A DNA stretch of 64,000 bases from Pelobates cultripes. Its lineage: Eukaryota > Chordata > Amphibia > Anura > Pelobatidae. Made by a program: the position numbers and the translations under genes. Below the pieces are notes generated by a model. The model had not been told where the DNA came from, searched no databases, and worked only from the letters and a program-made list of their open reading frames with translations. The DNA lies in NCBI GenBank assembly GCA_933207985.1, contig OW240916.1:79748567-79812566 (forward strand), in the 5' to 3' direction. Shown here one piece after another: positions 10,828-22,955 of the stretch. Every line of letters begins with the position of its first letter. Positions within the stretch are counted from its first letter, which is position 1.

Positions 10828-12555
10828 TACGTAAGTGAGAGTCTGATAGTGTTAGACAGGCTATTCTAAAGGAAAGGAGCCACCCAAGAAATGTCCTGCA
10901 AGCGTGAGTTGGCTGTACGGGTGCGAGTAGCGGACAGGAGAAGGTCATGGGCAAAGCGGAGAGACAGAGAAGGGGCATACCTATAGATCAGTGAATAGAT
11001 ATAAGAGGGACTAGAATTATTCAGTGCTTTATAGGTATGGATTGGTACTTTAATTTGACTCCTATATGATACAAGAAGCCAATGTAAGGACTGAGTTGTG
11101 AGAGAAGCGACAGGAGAGTAAAATCAGTCTGGCTGTAGCATTCATTACAGACTGTAGCGGAGCAGTACAACTTATGTGAAGATCATTTAGGAGAGGGTTA
11201 CAATAATCTATGGGAGAGATTACTAGAGCATGAACAAGCTTCTTAGTAGCATCTTGCGTTCAATGTTTTTAAAGTGGAATTGACAGGATTTGGTATCAGT
11301 CTGGATGTGAGGCTCAAAGGTTAGGCCAGAATTAAATATAACACCAAGATAGCAGGCTTGCAAGGATGAGCTGATGTGGTTGCCACTAACTTAAAGGAAG
11401 AGTGAAACAAAAGGGATTAGGATAAGGAGAAGGAATGACAAGAAACTCAGTTTTAGAGAGATTGATTTTCAGAAAGCGGGAGGACATCCAATCAGAAATA
11501 GAAGAAAGGCAAGCAGTAACACGTTGCAGGATGGCAAAGGAGAGGTTCATTGAGGAGAAATATATTTGAGTGTCATCGGTGTGCAGATGGTTGCCAAGAG
11601 AGGCAGTATAAAGAGAAAAAAGAAGGGGACCTCCTTAGGGGACTCCAACCCAAACACGACGAAAGGAATCATTTGGTATCATTAGAAAAGGAGACACTAA
11701 ATGACCGTTGGGAGAGATAAGAGGAAAACCATGAGAGGACAGTGTTACAGAGACCAGATGAGTGAAGAGTTTGGAGGAGGAGAACATGGTCAACAGTATC
11801 AAAGGCAGCATAGAGGTTCAAGAAGAATTAATATGGAGTAGTGGCCTTTGGATTTAGCTGTGATTAGGTCATTAGTAATTTAATAAAAGCAGTCTCAGTA
11901 GAGTGGAAGGGGCAGAAGCCAGACTGAAGAGGGTCAAGGAAAGAGTTGGAATTGAGGACGTAAGCCAGACGAGTAAAGACAAGTCTTTCCAAAATCTTTG
12001 AGGAAAAAGGGAGCAGGGATGTGGGACGATAGTTAGAAAGGGAGGATGGGTCAAGAGATATTTTTTTTAAGGTTGCAGCATGTTTAAGGGGAACCAGGGA
12101 CAATGCCAGAAGAGAGAGAGAGCAGTTGAAGATGAGTGTTAAGGAAGGCACAAGACAAAGGGAGAGAGATCAGATAAGGTGAGATGTGACAGGATCAAGT
12201 GGGCAAGTGGTGGGACAAGAGGAAAGGAGAAGCACGGCCACTTCTTGTTCAGTAGCCTGGGAGAAAGTCTTAAGGGTAGGATCTAGGTGTATTTGAGAAA
12301 AAGAGGGGCATGGTGGGGAGCATTATTTCATTAGCTGTTCAATTTTGTTGGTAAAGTAGCATGCAAAGCTATAGGCTATAAGGATAGTTTGAGGGGTGGC
12401 CACAGCAGGGCGAAGAAGAAAGTTAAAGGTATCAAGGAGACGCCTGCAATTGTGGGAGTATGAACTATGAGGGAGGAAAAGTATGACTGTTTGGCAAGGA
12501 CAAGGGCTGTGCTGTATAAAGGCAAGATCAATTTATAATGGAGAAAGTCTGATAA
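10828..12555 (-). pseudogene. L2-clade LINE reverse transcriptase fragment (right arm)
   Basis: Mirror of 1885-3612 with the same stops and frameshifts. The RT block SNYRP...SLLPF...QSGF is at 11864-12151 on the minus strand. One substitution (11968) separates it from the left arm, changing one residue from Val to Leu. Confidence 0.85.
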
Positions 12556-14439
12556 ATAGTAGACCTTCCGTCAACCCTATAGTTACAAACAAAACTACCT
12601 CTCTAATATAATATTCAATGTAATATCCTCACCATCCTGTCAGCTATGTCCTACTTAGATAACCCCTGTTTATTTCATTAACGTACCTACTGCTCTACTT
12701 CAACACCTCTCCCATATATATCTCTGAAGGATGTATTTGACAAGAAAGAGGCAGAAAAACTACCACTTCACATGGTTTATGATTGTGCTATAGATCTACT
12801 CCCAGGTACTATGTCTCCTAGAGGTGGGGTGTACCCTTTATCATCTTATGAAAACCCCATAATAGAGGAATACATAAGAGTCCCTTGAAAAGGGTTTCAT
12901 CATCCCCTGCTGGAGCGGGTTTCTTTCTTTCATTCTACATGTTGTCATGTATTTGTTGTGCAACAGTCTTTCACAAAATTTTACTACATGTATTGTAGCC
13001 CCTTGGAACGAGTGCAGTTTAGTAGAAAGGGGCCCTGACAGGGCTAGGAGACAGGCATAGTTGGGGCAGTGCCAGGATTGGTAGATTGGGACTAAGGGGT
13101 GGGGGCATATATATAGGGGCAGCCATTTTAGGAATAGGCAAATTAATGTACTCACCAATGTGGGTTTGTCCCTACCTCCTGCCCTTATGAATTGGGTTGT
13201 TTTGTTTCTTCCCTGCTTGTTCACAGCAGCAGGGCTGGTAAGGGGAAGGAAAAAGGGGTTATGGGGACTTTGGAGTTAGAAAAGGAGGAAGGGGTAGGTA
13301 AAAAGGAGTGGTGAAATAGAATTGGGGTAATACAGTTGGTTATGGTGTTGGGATGTTTCCAGTCCATAGGTGGCTCAGAACCTATGTACTGGAATCCGGA
13401 TATACCTTCACCACTGGGCTGTTAAGTTAAAATGTTGGCACTTTATTGGTTTGTGTTATATATTATTATATATATTTTATTGTATGTTACTTATTTATGA
13501 TTGTAGTCATTGCCCTATTAATTATTGGGTCAGCAAAATATAAGATGGCAATAGGTGGGGGGCAATGGCTTTTGTTATTATATATTATGTTCAGTAAAAG
13601 CTGTGGACAAGTTTTTTCCCATACATAGCAGTGTAATGTCTTATTCAAAATTCGGTTGGGGATTGTTTTGCTAGGTACAGATTCACCTGCCCATATAGCG
13701 ACACTGCACCTGTCATGTATTATTTCACTTAAATGTGATTATGGTAGTGTTTTACTGGAGCAAAATCAAAGGTAGGATTAACACCTTATAACGAAATGCA
13801 ATAGTTGCTTTTCTTTGTTTTGTTTTTTCCTAATGCATTAGCCTGTCTTCTGTATTTAATGTGTTATTAATTGATAAAAAATAGTTCTTACTGATTTATT
13901 AATAAAGGGTGGGTTGTGAATGATGTATTGAAACTCATATTTATTATTAATATTATTTATACTCTATTGTAACCTAGCACTCAGATAAAACCATTTACAC
14001 AATAACATATATTAATAATTAAAGCAAACAATATAGATTTACCCAGACGTCTACTAAACGAGTAGAGAAAAATATTGATAACAACATGCTGTTGAACATG
14101 ATGATCAGAGAACAAAGAGCTCTTTCTGAAAGGCTGAATACATTAAATAAAAAAGAGGAATGAACCACAGGAAAGCACACCCATTGCTACTCCAGCAACT
14201 TAAAATTTCTATTAATATCAATTTCACTTAAAAAAAACTGAGCGACAAACAATGACATGTCTCACAGCTAAGACAATTAATTGACATTTTATCTGAAATA
14301 GTTAAAACATGAAAGGTATGTAATAAACTACTTACTTACCGTCTGGCACTAAGACCAAACAAGATCAACACAGCAAGTGGCCTACTGTTTGGCACACAAC
14401 CCACAGACATTAACATTAAAGGAATAATATTGAATTATT
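12556..14439. other. anonymous outer right arm, no gene seen
   Basis: Mirror of 1-1884. It ends at 14439, exactly where it pairs with window base 1, so the true arm boundary may lie further out: sequence after 14440 has no partner inside the window. A TTTA-type repeat follows at 14438-14462. Confidence 0.6.
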
Positions 14440-14504
14440 TATTTATTTATTCATTTATTTTTTTCCTCTTCTAAAAAGAGCGCTCCAAAAATTACTATCT
14501 TAAA

Positions 14505-14625
14505 TATTGAATTATTACTATCATTATTATCGCCATTTATATAACGCTTTACAATATTATAAGAGGGGGAATTTAACTTTAAATAGGACAATTACAAGAA
14601 AACTTACAGGAACGATATGAATGAT
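14505..14625 (-). repeat. L2 LINE 3'-tail fragment
   Basis: On the minus strand this matches the 3' end of the L2 at 21718-22546: AAACTTACAGGAA, ATAGGATAATT-like sequence, a CTCTTATAATATTGTAAA block and an ATAATAATA tail. It is a 5'-truncated insertion or an L2-tailed SINE. The remaining sequence to 15874 is AT-rich with nothing recognised. Confidence 0.6.
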
Positions 14626-15874
14626 TTATTGTTCTAAACAAGGGTCATTCTAAAATGGTTTGGCTACTTACACTGGGGGTGTCAGAGCACCCCTAGCATG
14701 CTGTAGTATTTATGATGTTCGGAGAGTCCCTTTTATGTTTGTTTGTGGCCTTGTGTCAAGACTTACCAATAGTAAAAGTCTTACAATCTGATAACATTAA
14801 ACAGATAACAGAATTAGGACTGTCAGATCAATTATTCTGCTAAAACCCAAAAATTATAGTTATTCATAAAATAATCTAGAACTTGGTGGTAAGAAATGAC
14901 AGGTTGCTAATACCTATTGTATAGTGGGTTCAGACAGAGTTACAAATTAGAGGCATATTCTGTAAATTTCATCCCCATCTTTTACTTTAATTACAGCTAC
15001 TTGTATGGTCATCATGCACAAATATATAATGTTGTACTATGAGGATAAATGCTTAGTAGACACATGCAAGGAGAAGAATGTATTACATTTTTTTTACAAA
15101 CTCTTTGGGAGAAAAAATAAAACATTTTCATGTCAACAGAATTTCTTATAGTTAGCTATTTGGTTTGGCAAAATTTCTTTGTCGAAAAATATTTGGAAAG
15201 GCCAGAATAGGAGCAAAATTTCAGTGGAAAAAGGTACTATTATTGTGCTGACTTGCAAGAATGACTACAATGTTACCTGATCTAATATTTATGCAGTATC
15301 AGTCATTTTTGCAATGGTAGTTCTTAGTTGTCAAAATGTAATTATTTTTTTATATATTCGGATTTAATTTAAAACCAAATAGGAAGTTATACGTTTTAGA
15401 ATGATAGATTGTAATATTTTGCCTTTTGCTATTGTGTGTTAATGAAAAATGGTCAGCAGGAGTCATTTCAAGTTCCTTTTCAAAAAGGAAAGGAAAATGG
15501 CAATTGACCATCCACTCACCACTCACCTCTTCAGTCCTGACAAGAACAAGCCTTTCCCACATATCCATTATGTAATGTAATTGACTGCCCTTCAGTGTGA
15601 AAAAACAGGATTAATTAGAATTCTGTTCTTACCAGGGTAGAAAGGGTGAGCAGGTGGTCAACTGTCCACTGTCTTTTTCCTTTCCTTTTTTGCCCATTCT
15701 CTGTTACCTAGAAACAAGACGTGACCAAAAAACAAGACTGTGGGAAAAAACAGTCCACTATCAGTTTCTCTCAATTGTGTCTAGAGAGTTAACAGGCACC
15801 GCAAGACTCCGTCAGGTAGGGTAAAACCACAATGAAAGGCATTTGAAAAAAGCAGGAACAGCAGCAGGAGTAAT
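14626..15874. other. no gene recognised
   Basis: AT-rich intergenic-type sequence. The longest open frame (15350-15568, minus, 72 codons) has no motif. No repeat ends were seen until the TTAA at 15875. Confidence 0.5.
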
Positions 15875-16264
15875 TTAAAGCGGCACTGTCATGCCGAATC
15901 TCGGTTTTTTTTTAACCCCCTTCCCGCCTCCACTACATCCAATTGACCCACTAGTCACCCCCAAATGCCCCTATGCCCCCACATTACCTATTTTTTAGTC
16001 CTTATTTTCTGCCCCGATCTTGATTCAGGGCGCCGCCATCTTTGTGTGGGTAGATGAAGTCCCTGTGGGACACGTCATCAGCCCACAGTGCTCCCCACCA
16101 CTTCATAAGCCCCCCCAGTACCCCTTCTCACTCTATGGGGGTCAATATGACCCCCATAATAGCACAAGGGAGATTAAAATCTCCCAAATGCCCCTACTCG
16201 CTATACCGCGAGTAGGGGCATGTCTACTAAACAGTGAGCAGCCTGTGGCTGCTCACTGTTGAAA

Positions 16265-17012
16265 AAAATGACATAAATTACAATAAGGGGGGCGGACCTA
16301 TTGTCCTCCCCCCCTCCCCCACCCTGAGCGGCGGGTGGGGGCCATGAAGATAATGAGGGGGGAGGACCTACTGTCCTCCCCCCCCGGCACCCACCCCTGA
16401 GCGGTGGGTGGGGGCCCTTATAAAACAATAAGGGGGGGGACCTACTGTCCTCCCCCCCTGGCCCCCACCCCTGAGCGGTGGGTGGGGGCCCCAGTAAAAC
16501 AATAAGGGGGGGGGACCTACTGTCCTCCGCCCCTGGCCCCCACCCCTGCGCGGTGGGTGGGGGCCCTAATAAAACAATAATGGGGGGGACCTACTGTACT
16601 CCCCCCCGGCCCCCATCCCTGAGCGGTGGGTGGGGGCCCTAATGAAACAATAAGGGGGGGGACCTACTGTCCTCCCCCCCGGCCCCCACCCCTGCGCGGT
16701 GGGTGGGGGCCCTAATAAAACAATAAGGGGGGGACCTACTGTCCTCCCCCCCGGCCCCCACCCCTGCGCGGTGGGTGGGGGCCCTAATAAAACAATAAGG
16801 GGGGGGACCTACTGTCCTCCCCCCCGGCCCCCACCCCTGCGCGGTGGGTGGGGGCCCCAGTAAAACAATAAGGGGGGGGACCTACTGTCCTCCCCCCCGG
16901 CCCCCACCCCTGAGCGGTGGGTGGGGGCCCTAATAAAACAATAAGGGGGGGGACCTACTGTCCTCCCCCCCGGCCCCCACCCCTGAGCGGTGGGTGGGGG
17001 CCCTAAATGAAA
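16265..17012. repeat. G/C-rich tandem array, about 72-bp unit, about 10 copies
   Basis: Each unit has an AATAAAACAATAAGGGGGGG block, then CCTACTGTCCTCCCCCCC and a GCCCCCACCC...GGTGGGTGGGGGC hairpin. Each unit thus contains two potential hairpins and long G runs. Variation between units is mainly in G-run length and CTGAGCGG versus CTGCGCGG. Open frames in the array are by-products of the repeat. Confidence 0.9.
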
Positions 17013-17336
17013 CACCCCCCCCCTCCAATCAAGGTGACTAGGGGTCCCAAGCCCCTAGTCACCACCCCCCCCACCCAAAAAAACCTATCCCCTACCTACC
17101 CCCCTCACCCTACAAATAGTGAGGGGGGGAATAAAATAATAACCTGTAAAAAAAAAAAAATTAAACTTACCATTTGATGTCTTCTTTTTTCTAAAATCTT
17201 CTTTCTTCAGCCCCCAAAAAGGCCAAATAAAAATCCATTATACCCGTCGCGCCAAAAAAATTAATCCATGTTAGCCCTTAGGGCCGCCACGAACCTTTAG
17301 GCTCCATGGCGAGGTCAAGACTTATAAAGCCTGCCC

Positions 17337-17835
17337 GCCCTGCCTGAATAAACTTAGAACACTCTGATTGGTGGGTTTAAGCCAATCAGAGTGCTCTGAG
17401 TCATTTTACACAGTGTGGGAAAATTCAAAATTTTCCCACGCTATCATCAAATAACACAAAACCTCCTGATTAGGTAATGAAAATTTCTTTTGAATTTTCC
17501 CAGCTGTGTAAAATGACTCATAACACTCTGATTGGTGACTAACCAATCAGAGTGTTATGAGTCATTTTACACAGCGTGGGAAATTTCTTTTGAATTTTCC
17601 CACGCTGTGTAAAATGACTCAACACTCTGATTGGTGAATAACCAATCAGAGTGTTATGAGTCATTTTACACAGCGTGGGAAATTTCGTTTGAATTTTCCC
17701 ACGCTGTGTAAAATGACTCATAACACTCTGGTGGATAACCAATCAGAGTGCTCTGAGTCATTTTACACAGCGTGGGAAAATTCAAAAGAACTTTCCCATG
17801 CTGTGTAAAATGACACAGAGCACTCTGATTGGGTG
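17337..17835. repeat. cluster of perfect hairpins in the element centre
   Basis: Alternating inverted pairs of two modules: CACTCTGATTGGT and its complement, and ATTTTACACAGCGTGGGAAA and its complement. They recur at least four times with short loops. The same modules reappear at 35740-36030. The arrangement is palindromic at several scales. Confidence 0.85.
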
Positions 17836-17852
17836 TTATTTTTTTTTATTGT

Positions 17853-18375
17853 TTTATTAGGGCCCCCACCCACCGCGCAGGGGTGGGGGCTAGGGGGGAA
17901 GGACAGTAGGTCCCCCCCCCTTATTGTTTTACAAGGGCCCCCACCCACCGCGCAGGGGTGGGGGCCAGGGGGGGGGACAGAAGTTCCCCCCCATATCTTT
18001 ATTTAGGGCCCCCACCCACCGCTCAGGGGTGGGGGCCGGGGGGGAGGACAGTAGGTCCCCCCCCCTTATTGTTTTATTAGGGCCCCCACCCACTGCTCAG
18101 GGGTGGGGGTCAGGGGGGGAGGACAGTAGGTCCCCCCCCTTATTGTTTTATTAGGGCCCCCACCCACCGCACAGGGGTGGGGGCCGGGGGGGAGGACACT
18201 AGGTCCCCCCCCTATTGTTTTATTAGGGCCCCCACCCACCGCGCAGGGGTGGGAGCCAGGGGGGGGCCAGAAGTTCCCCCCATATCTTTATTTAGGGCCC
18301 CCACCCACCGCTCAGGGGTGGGGGCCAGGGGGGACAGTAGGTCCCCCCCCATCTTTATTTCGGGCCCCCACGGGC
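17853..18375. repeat. inverted G/C-rich tandem array, about 7 copies
   Basis: Same unit as 16265-17012 but in opposite orientation (GGGCCCCCACCCACCGCGCAGG... then GGACAGTAGGTCCCCCC). It forms the right arm of the foldback. Some units are shortened and carry CATATCTTTATTTAGGG instead of TTATTGTTTTATTAGGG. Confidence 0.9.
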
Positions 18376-18383
18376 ATGGGGGG

Positions 18384-18912
18384 GGGGGTATTAGTTTTTT
18401 TTTTACAGTGAGCAGCTATACGCTGCTCACTGCTTACTACACATGCCCCTACTCGCGATATAGCGAGTAGGGGCATTTAATTTACTAATACTAAGTAATC
18501 TTTACTTAGTATTAGTAAATTTGGCTGAAAGACCAATTTAGGTCTTTCAGCCTTTTAGTAGATAACTCCCTGATACCGTGGGAATTAGGGAGTTATCTAC
18601 TAAGCGGCTGCAAGATGCAGCCACAGCAATGAATAGGATCAGAGTTTCATTCATTAGAATGAAATTCCGATCCGAATAAAGTGCCGAATTGCGTTCTAAG
18701 AGAAACGAACAGACTGTTCTCATTCAGTTAGAACGCAATTCGGCAGTTTCATGTAAAATGACAGGAAGCATCGCGGGAACACAGAGGGAAGGTAAGGATC
18801 ATGGGAAAATTGCTCTGACCAGCGGAAATGAAGCACACTTTGCTCCTCCGCTGGTCAGAGCTGGTCAAGCGGAGGAATCCTCCATAAGACAAAGAGTCCC
18901 TACTTTGTCTTA
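18384..18912. repeat. chain of consecutive perfect hairpins
   Basis: Successive stem-loops with separate stems: CAGTGAGCAGC (18407-18433), GCCCCTACTCGC (18446-18475), TTACTAATACTAAGTAA (18481-18520), GGCTGAAAGACC (18523-18552), GTAGATAACTCCC (18557-18599), CGAATTGCGTTCTAA (18684-18743), CTGACCAGCGG (18814-18860) and AAGACAAAG (18886-18912). The first five recur in 35560-36215. Confidence 0.85.
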
Positions 18913-19026
18913 TGATTTTAAAGAAAACTAAAGAAGACAGGAAGAAAAAAATAACAGATCCTGAGAGAGGGGGAGAAGAGGAAGAGATTGAGGAAAGGTA
19001 AGTTCGGCATGATAGTGCCGCTTTAA

Positions 19027-20160
19027 TATATTTTGGTTTTGTTTTGGACGGTTAACAAGGGAATGACCATGAGCACCACCACTACTACATTTTAAACATA
19101 TTTGATTTTTAAAAAGACCCACTACACTCAGTGTATGAAGGGTTCACTTGTGAAAGTGTGTGTATGTGGCACTGACAGTAGGTGGCCATGTTGAAAGCGA
19201 ACCAACAATTTCAACAGTTGCTGTATGAGTGCAAGGAATGTAATGCTAGCAATCAGTCATTTAATGTGGTTTGCATTCCAATGAGCATAACAGAAGCTAC
19301 AGCTCAACAATACAACAATAATGTGAATGAAAGAGAAAGAGGGAGTACGTCTCAGTATTTTAATTTTTTTATTTTTTTTTTCATGTTAATAAGTAATTGT
19401 TATAATAAAAAAAATCTGCCTGTGTTTGATTGCTGATTATTTGTTTATGTTGTTTACTCATTTTCTATATTGTCATTTTTTAAACTCTATCCATATGCTG
19501 TGTGTTCCTCATCAATAAAAAAAAAATGTTTAAAAAAATAATAATAATTTGCATAAAATCATGTGAGGTAACCCTTCAGGGCAAACAAAACACTACAGCA
19601 TGTATTATTACCACATCTTGGAAACATTATACTAGGTCGTAACCAATCGATGTACATCTGTCAGCTTCCCCATCATGATCCACAGAGCACTCAAGCAAAG
19701 AGAACTGCAATATCTACTGGATATATGTGTTTAATGTTCCCTCTCATTACCTCCAGTCGTCAACCACAGCATATATCATCATCAAAATATTACAGAAAGT
19801 AAAAACAAGAGGTTGATTCCCATGATGCATAGTTCTGGTATGTCTTTCCCCAAGATATCAAAACAACAGAGGACCATTCCACATCTCCAAAGAAATTAAA
19901 GACATGACTCTTTGATATGATCTTATGCTATTACCACTAAACTTTAATTTCGGTTTCCTTCCTTAATTTCCTTTAACTAATGTATCTGTCCCCGCGATTT
20001 TTTAAATATGTTTTTATGTGTTTTAGCTTCCTATATAGCTTACAAATAAGCAGAGCAGCTTTCTCTGTTTATGTATTATATAAATAATTAGATAGATAGA
20101 TAGATAGATGGATGTACATTTTCTTTGTTTAAAGAAAATGCAAGTTAACCTTATCACTTC
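19027..20160. other. no gene recognised
   Basis: AT-rich sequence outside the hairpin element. An open frame of 84 codons at 19182-19436 lacks motifs. A short TAGA microsatellite at 20090-20110 precedes the CR1 fragment and may be its tail. Confidence 0.5.
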
Positions 20161-20990
20161 TTTATGGGTTACATGGTTACATAGCTGAAAAGAGACTTGC
20201 GTCCATCAAGTTCAGCCTTCCTCACATTTGTTTTTTGCTGTTGATCCAAAAGAAGGCAAAAAACCCAGTTTAAAGCACTTCCAATTTTGCAACAAGTAGG
20301 AAGAAATTCCTTCTTGACCCCAGAATGGCAGTCAGAATTATCCTTGGACCAAGCAGTTATTACCCTACATTGAAAGATTATATCCTTGAATATTCTGTTT
20401 TTGCAAGTATGCATCTAGTAGCTGTTTGAACATCTTTATGGACTCTGATAAAACCACTTCTTCAGGCAGAGAATTCCACATCCTTATTGTTCTTACAGTA
20501 AAAAAACCTTTCCTTTGCCTTAGACGAAATCTTCTTTCTTCCACTCTAAAAGCATGGCCTCGTGTCCTATGTAAAGTCCGTTTTGTGAATAGATTTCCAC
20601 ACAATGGATTGTATTGGCCCCGAATATATTTGTATAATGTTATCATATCCCCTCTCAGGCAACGTTTTTCTAAACTAAATAGGTTTAAATTTGTTAACCT
20701 TTCTTCATAGCTGATATGTTCCATTCCTTTCATTAATTTTGTAGCCTGCCTCTGCACTTTTTCTAGTGCCATAATATCCTTCTTTAGAACAGGTGCCCAA
20801 AATTGCACAGCATATTCAATGTGTGGTCTTACCAGTGATTTATAAAGAGGCAAAATTATATTCTTGTCCCGAGAATGAATGTCCTTTTTCATGCATGGGT
20901 CTGTCGTATCACATTCCATGTTACTGTTTATGACTGCTTTATGTATAGAATATGTTTGGGGGTATGTATGGGTTTTGTTTTGTTGCAGGT
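20161..20990 (-). pseudogene. CR1-like LINE, 3' part of ORF2 and 3' UTR
   Basis: The minus strand encodes the CR1-group C-terminus: LPLYKSLVRPHIEYAVQFW, LEKVQRQATKLMKG, YEERLTNLNLFSLEKR, LRGDMITLYK, then MWNSLPEEVV near the end (about 20385-20990). The 3' UTR (20161-20360) contains the familiar CCATCAAGTTCAGCCTT block. The element is 5' truncated, so the RT domain is absent. The reading frame is open for about 190 codons but cannot be functional alone. Confidence 0.85.
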
Positions 20991-21399
20991 AGATTGTGGT
21001 AAGAGGCGTAACTAGAAACCACAAGGCCCCAGTGTAAAAATTGCACTGGGCCCCCCCATATGTTTCAACCCCTCCCCCAGCCCCTCCATCTGTTACATTC
21101 ACACACCCCAGACCCTCCATGTGTCTCATTCACTCCCCACAGGGAGAGTGTGGCATGGTTGGGGGGATGAGTATGAGTGAATTGGATGGATTAATGTGAT
21201 TGGGTGAATGTGGCAGTGTGAAAGGGGGCGAGTGTAACAAAGTGATTGGGGGGGGGTGTGTGATAGTGCTAGAATAGGTCAGTGCAATAGGTTGAATATG
21301 GCACAGCGAAGGAAGGTGAGTATGGCATGGGTGAGTGACAGGATTGGGGAAGTTATTGTGAGTGTGGCAGGGTGAAGGGGGTTGACAGTGTGTGTAGTG

Positions 21400-21717
21400 G
21401 GGTGACAGTTACACAGACACACAGGTGCATGCACTGACACACATGCAGATAAACAGACAAACACACACTCACATACATGCAGATACACACCATATAACAC
21501 ATACAGATACATACACGGACGCACATGCTGATACACAGACACACATACAGATATAGATGTACAGATACACACACTGACATACATGCAAATGCTCAGACAC
21601 ACAAACTAACACACAGATACACAGACACATAAATACACATAGACACACATGCAGATACACAGACACACAGAATGACACTCTTACAGATACAAACACTGAC
21701 ACACATACAAATATAGC
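21400..21717. repeat. CA-rich microsatellite (ACACACAGATAC type)
   Basis: Degenerate mixture of CACACA, CAGATACA and CACATGCA. Cysteine/valine-rich open frames here are repeat artefacts. Confidence 0.9.
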
Positions 21718-22546
21718 TCGCATGTGCCCCTTTCTTACACCAGATGCTACCAAGGAGCTTGTCTATGTTCTAGTAATATCCGGCATGGATCATTGTAACC
21801 CTCTCCTGATTGGTCTTCCCAAAAGCCGTATTGCCCCTCTACAGGATGTAATGAATGCTGTCACCAGACTGATTTTCCCCTCTAGTCAGTCCTCTCACAC
21901 CTCACCCCTCTTTCAGTCCTTACATTGGCTTCCTGCATCCTATAGAAGTCAATTCAAAGTGCTAACCCATACCTATAAAGCACTGAACAATTCTAGCCCC
22001 TCTTATATCTCATCACAGATTTATAGGTATACCCCTTCTCGGTCTCTGTGCTCTGCCCGCTGCTCGCACCCATACGGCCAACTCCCGCTTGCAGGACTTC
22101 TCGCGGGTGGCTCCCTTCATAGAAACATAGAAACATATATTCCTATATTCCTATGGAATAGCCTGCCTATCGCCATCAGACTCTCTCCTAGGCTTCAATT
22201 GTTTAAGAAGTGCCTTAAAACCCATCTCTTTAGGAAAGATTATGGCCTCCCAGACTCACCTCTACCTCACATACCTGTCTATTGCTCTCTCCTAAAGGGC
22301 AGCACTCTACTCTCTCCTCCAGCTCTGCTTCTCTTCCACCTTATTTGATTGCTATTTCCTGTCCTAATGTGTTTTATACCCCACTTCCTTTAGACTGTAA
22401 GCTCGTTTGAGCAGGGCCCTCTTCAACCTATCATTCCTGTAAGTTTTCTTCTAATTATCCTATTTATAATGAAACCCCCCCTCTCATAATATTGTAAACC
22501 GCTATGGAATCTGTTGGTGCTATATCAATGGCGATAATAATAATAA
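21718..22546 (+). pseudogene. L2-clade LINE 3' end
   Basis: Encodes the L2 C-terminal region (LVISGMDHCNPLLIGLPKS, LQDVMNAVTRLIF, SLHWLPASYRSQFKVLTHTYKAL, FLWNSLP...) for about 200 codons at 21722-22348. A 3' UTR and an ATAATAATAATA tail follow. A short repeat (ATAGAAACATAG) interrupts it near 22125. It is inserted in the CA repeat of the hAT-like element and lacks the RT domain. Confidence 0.85.
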
Positions 22547-22955
22547 TACACAGACACACACTGACACACATACAGATATACAGAGACACATAAAGACAGA
22601 TACAAATATAGACTCACATGCAGATACACAGACACTTAAGGACAAAAAATCAGATACACAGAATGACACTCATACAGATAAAAACAGTGACACACATACA
22701 GATACATAGGGCACATACTGACATACAGATACGCAGACATACAGATACACAAACAGACCCACATGCAGATACACATGTCGACAGATACACATACAGACAC
22801 ACACACACACAGGCACACACATAATACTGACACACACATATAGAGATACACAAATACAGACACACACACATACAAACAGACACACTCACATACAAACAAA
22901 CACACTAACATACAGACACACATATCTACAAAAACACATACACATAAACAGACAC
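22547..22955. repeat. CA-rich microsatellite, right part
   Basis: Continuation of the CACACA/CAGATACA repeat after the L2 insertion; same composition as 21400-21717. Confidence 0.9.

Larger units (their letters stand above)
1..14439. repeat. giant near-perfect palindrome (inverted repeat, arms about 7.2 kb)
   Basis: Left-arm position x pairs with right-arm position 14440 minus x from the window edge inward, so the left arm may continue outside the window. The arms meet at a 5-nt loop (7199-7203, TTTGC) flanked by CCTCCTCA and TGAGGAGG. Differences I found are a one-base T-run indel near 5215 (sum becomes 14441 inside it), a 39-bp segment present only on the right (7259-7297), and a substitution at 2472/11968. 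Both arms contain the same L2 fragment and Penelope-like element. It could be a recent inverted duplication or an assembly fold-back joining two haplotypes. Confidence 0.95.
15875..19026. mobile_element. TTAA-flanked hairpin-chain element (T2/Kolobok-like, non-autonomous)
   Basis: Bounded by TTAA at 15875-15878 and 19023-19026. Terminal inverted repeats TTAAAGCGGCACTNTCATGC match over 24 bases with one mismatch. TTAA duplication and TTAAAG-type ends fit the T2/Kolobok group. There is no transposase. The interior is hairpins (16192-16260, 17337-17835, 18384-18912) and two inverted G/C-rich tandem arrays (16265-17012 and 17853-18375), making the whole element a foldback. The 3.15 kb length is large for a MITE. 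Confidence 0.75.

Noticed and set aside
16201..17015. Gly/Pro-rich ORFs in the G/C arrays
   Set aside because: Reading frames follow the repeat unit; composition is that of the repeat.
16265..18375. CRISPR-like array
   Set aside because: Units are near-identical throughout, with no unique spacers, and the context is a vertebrate genome.
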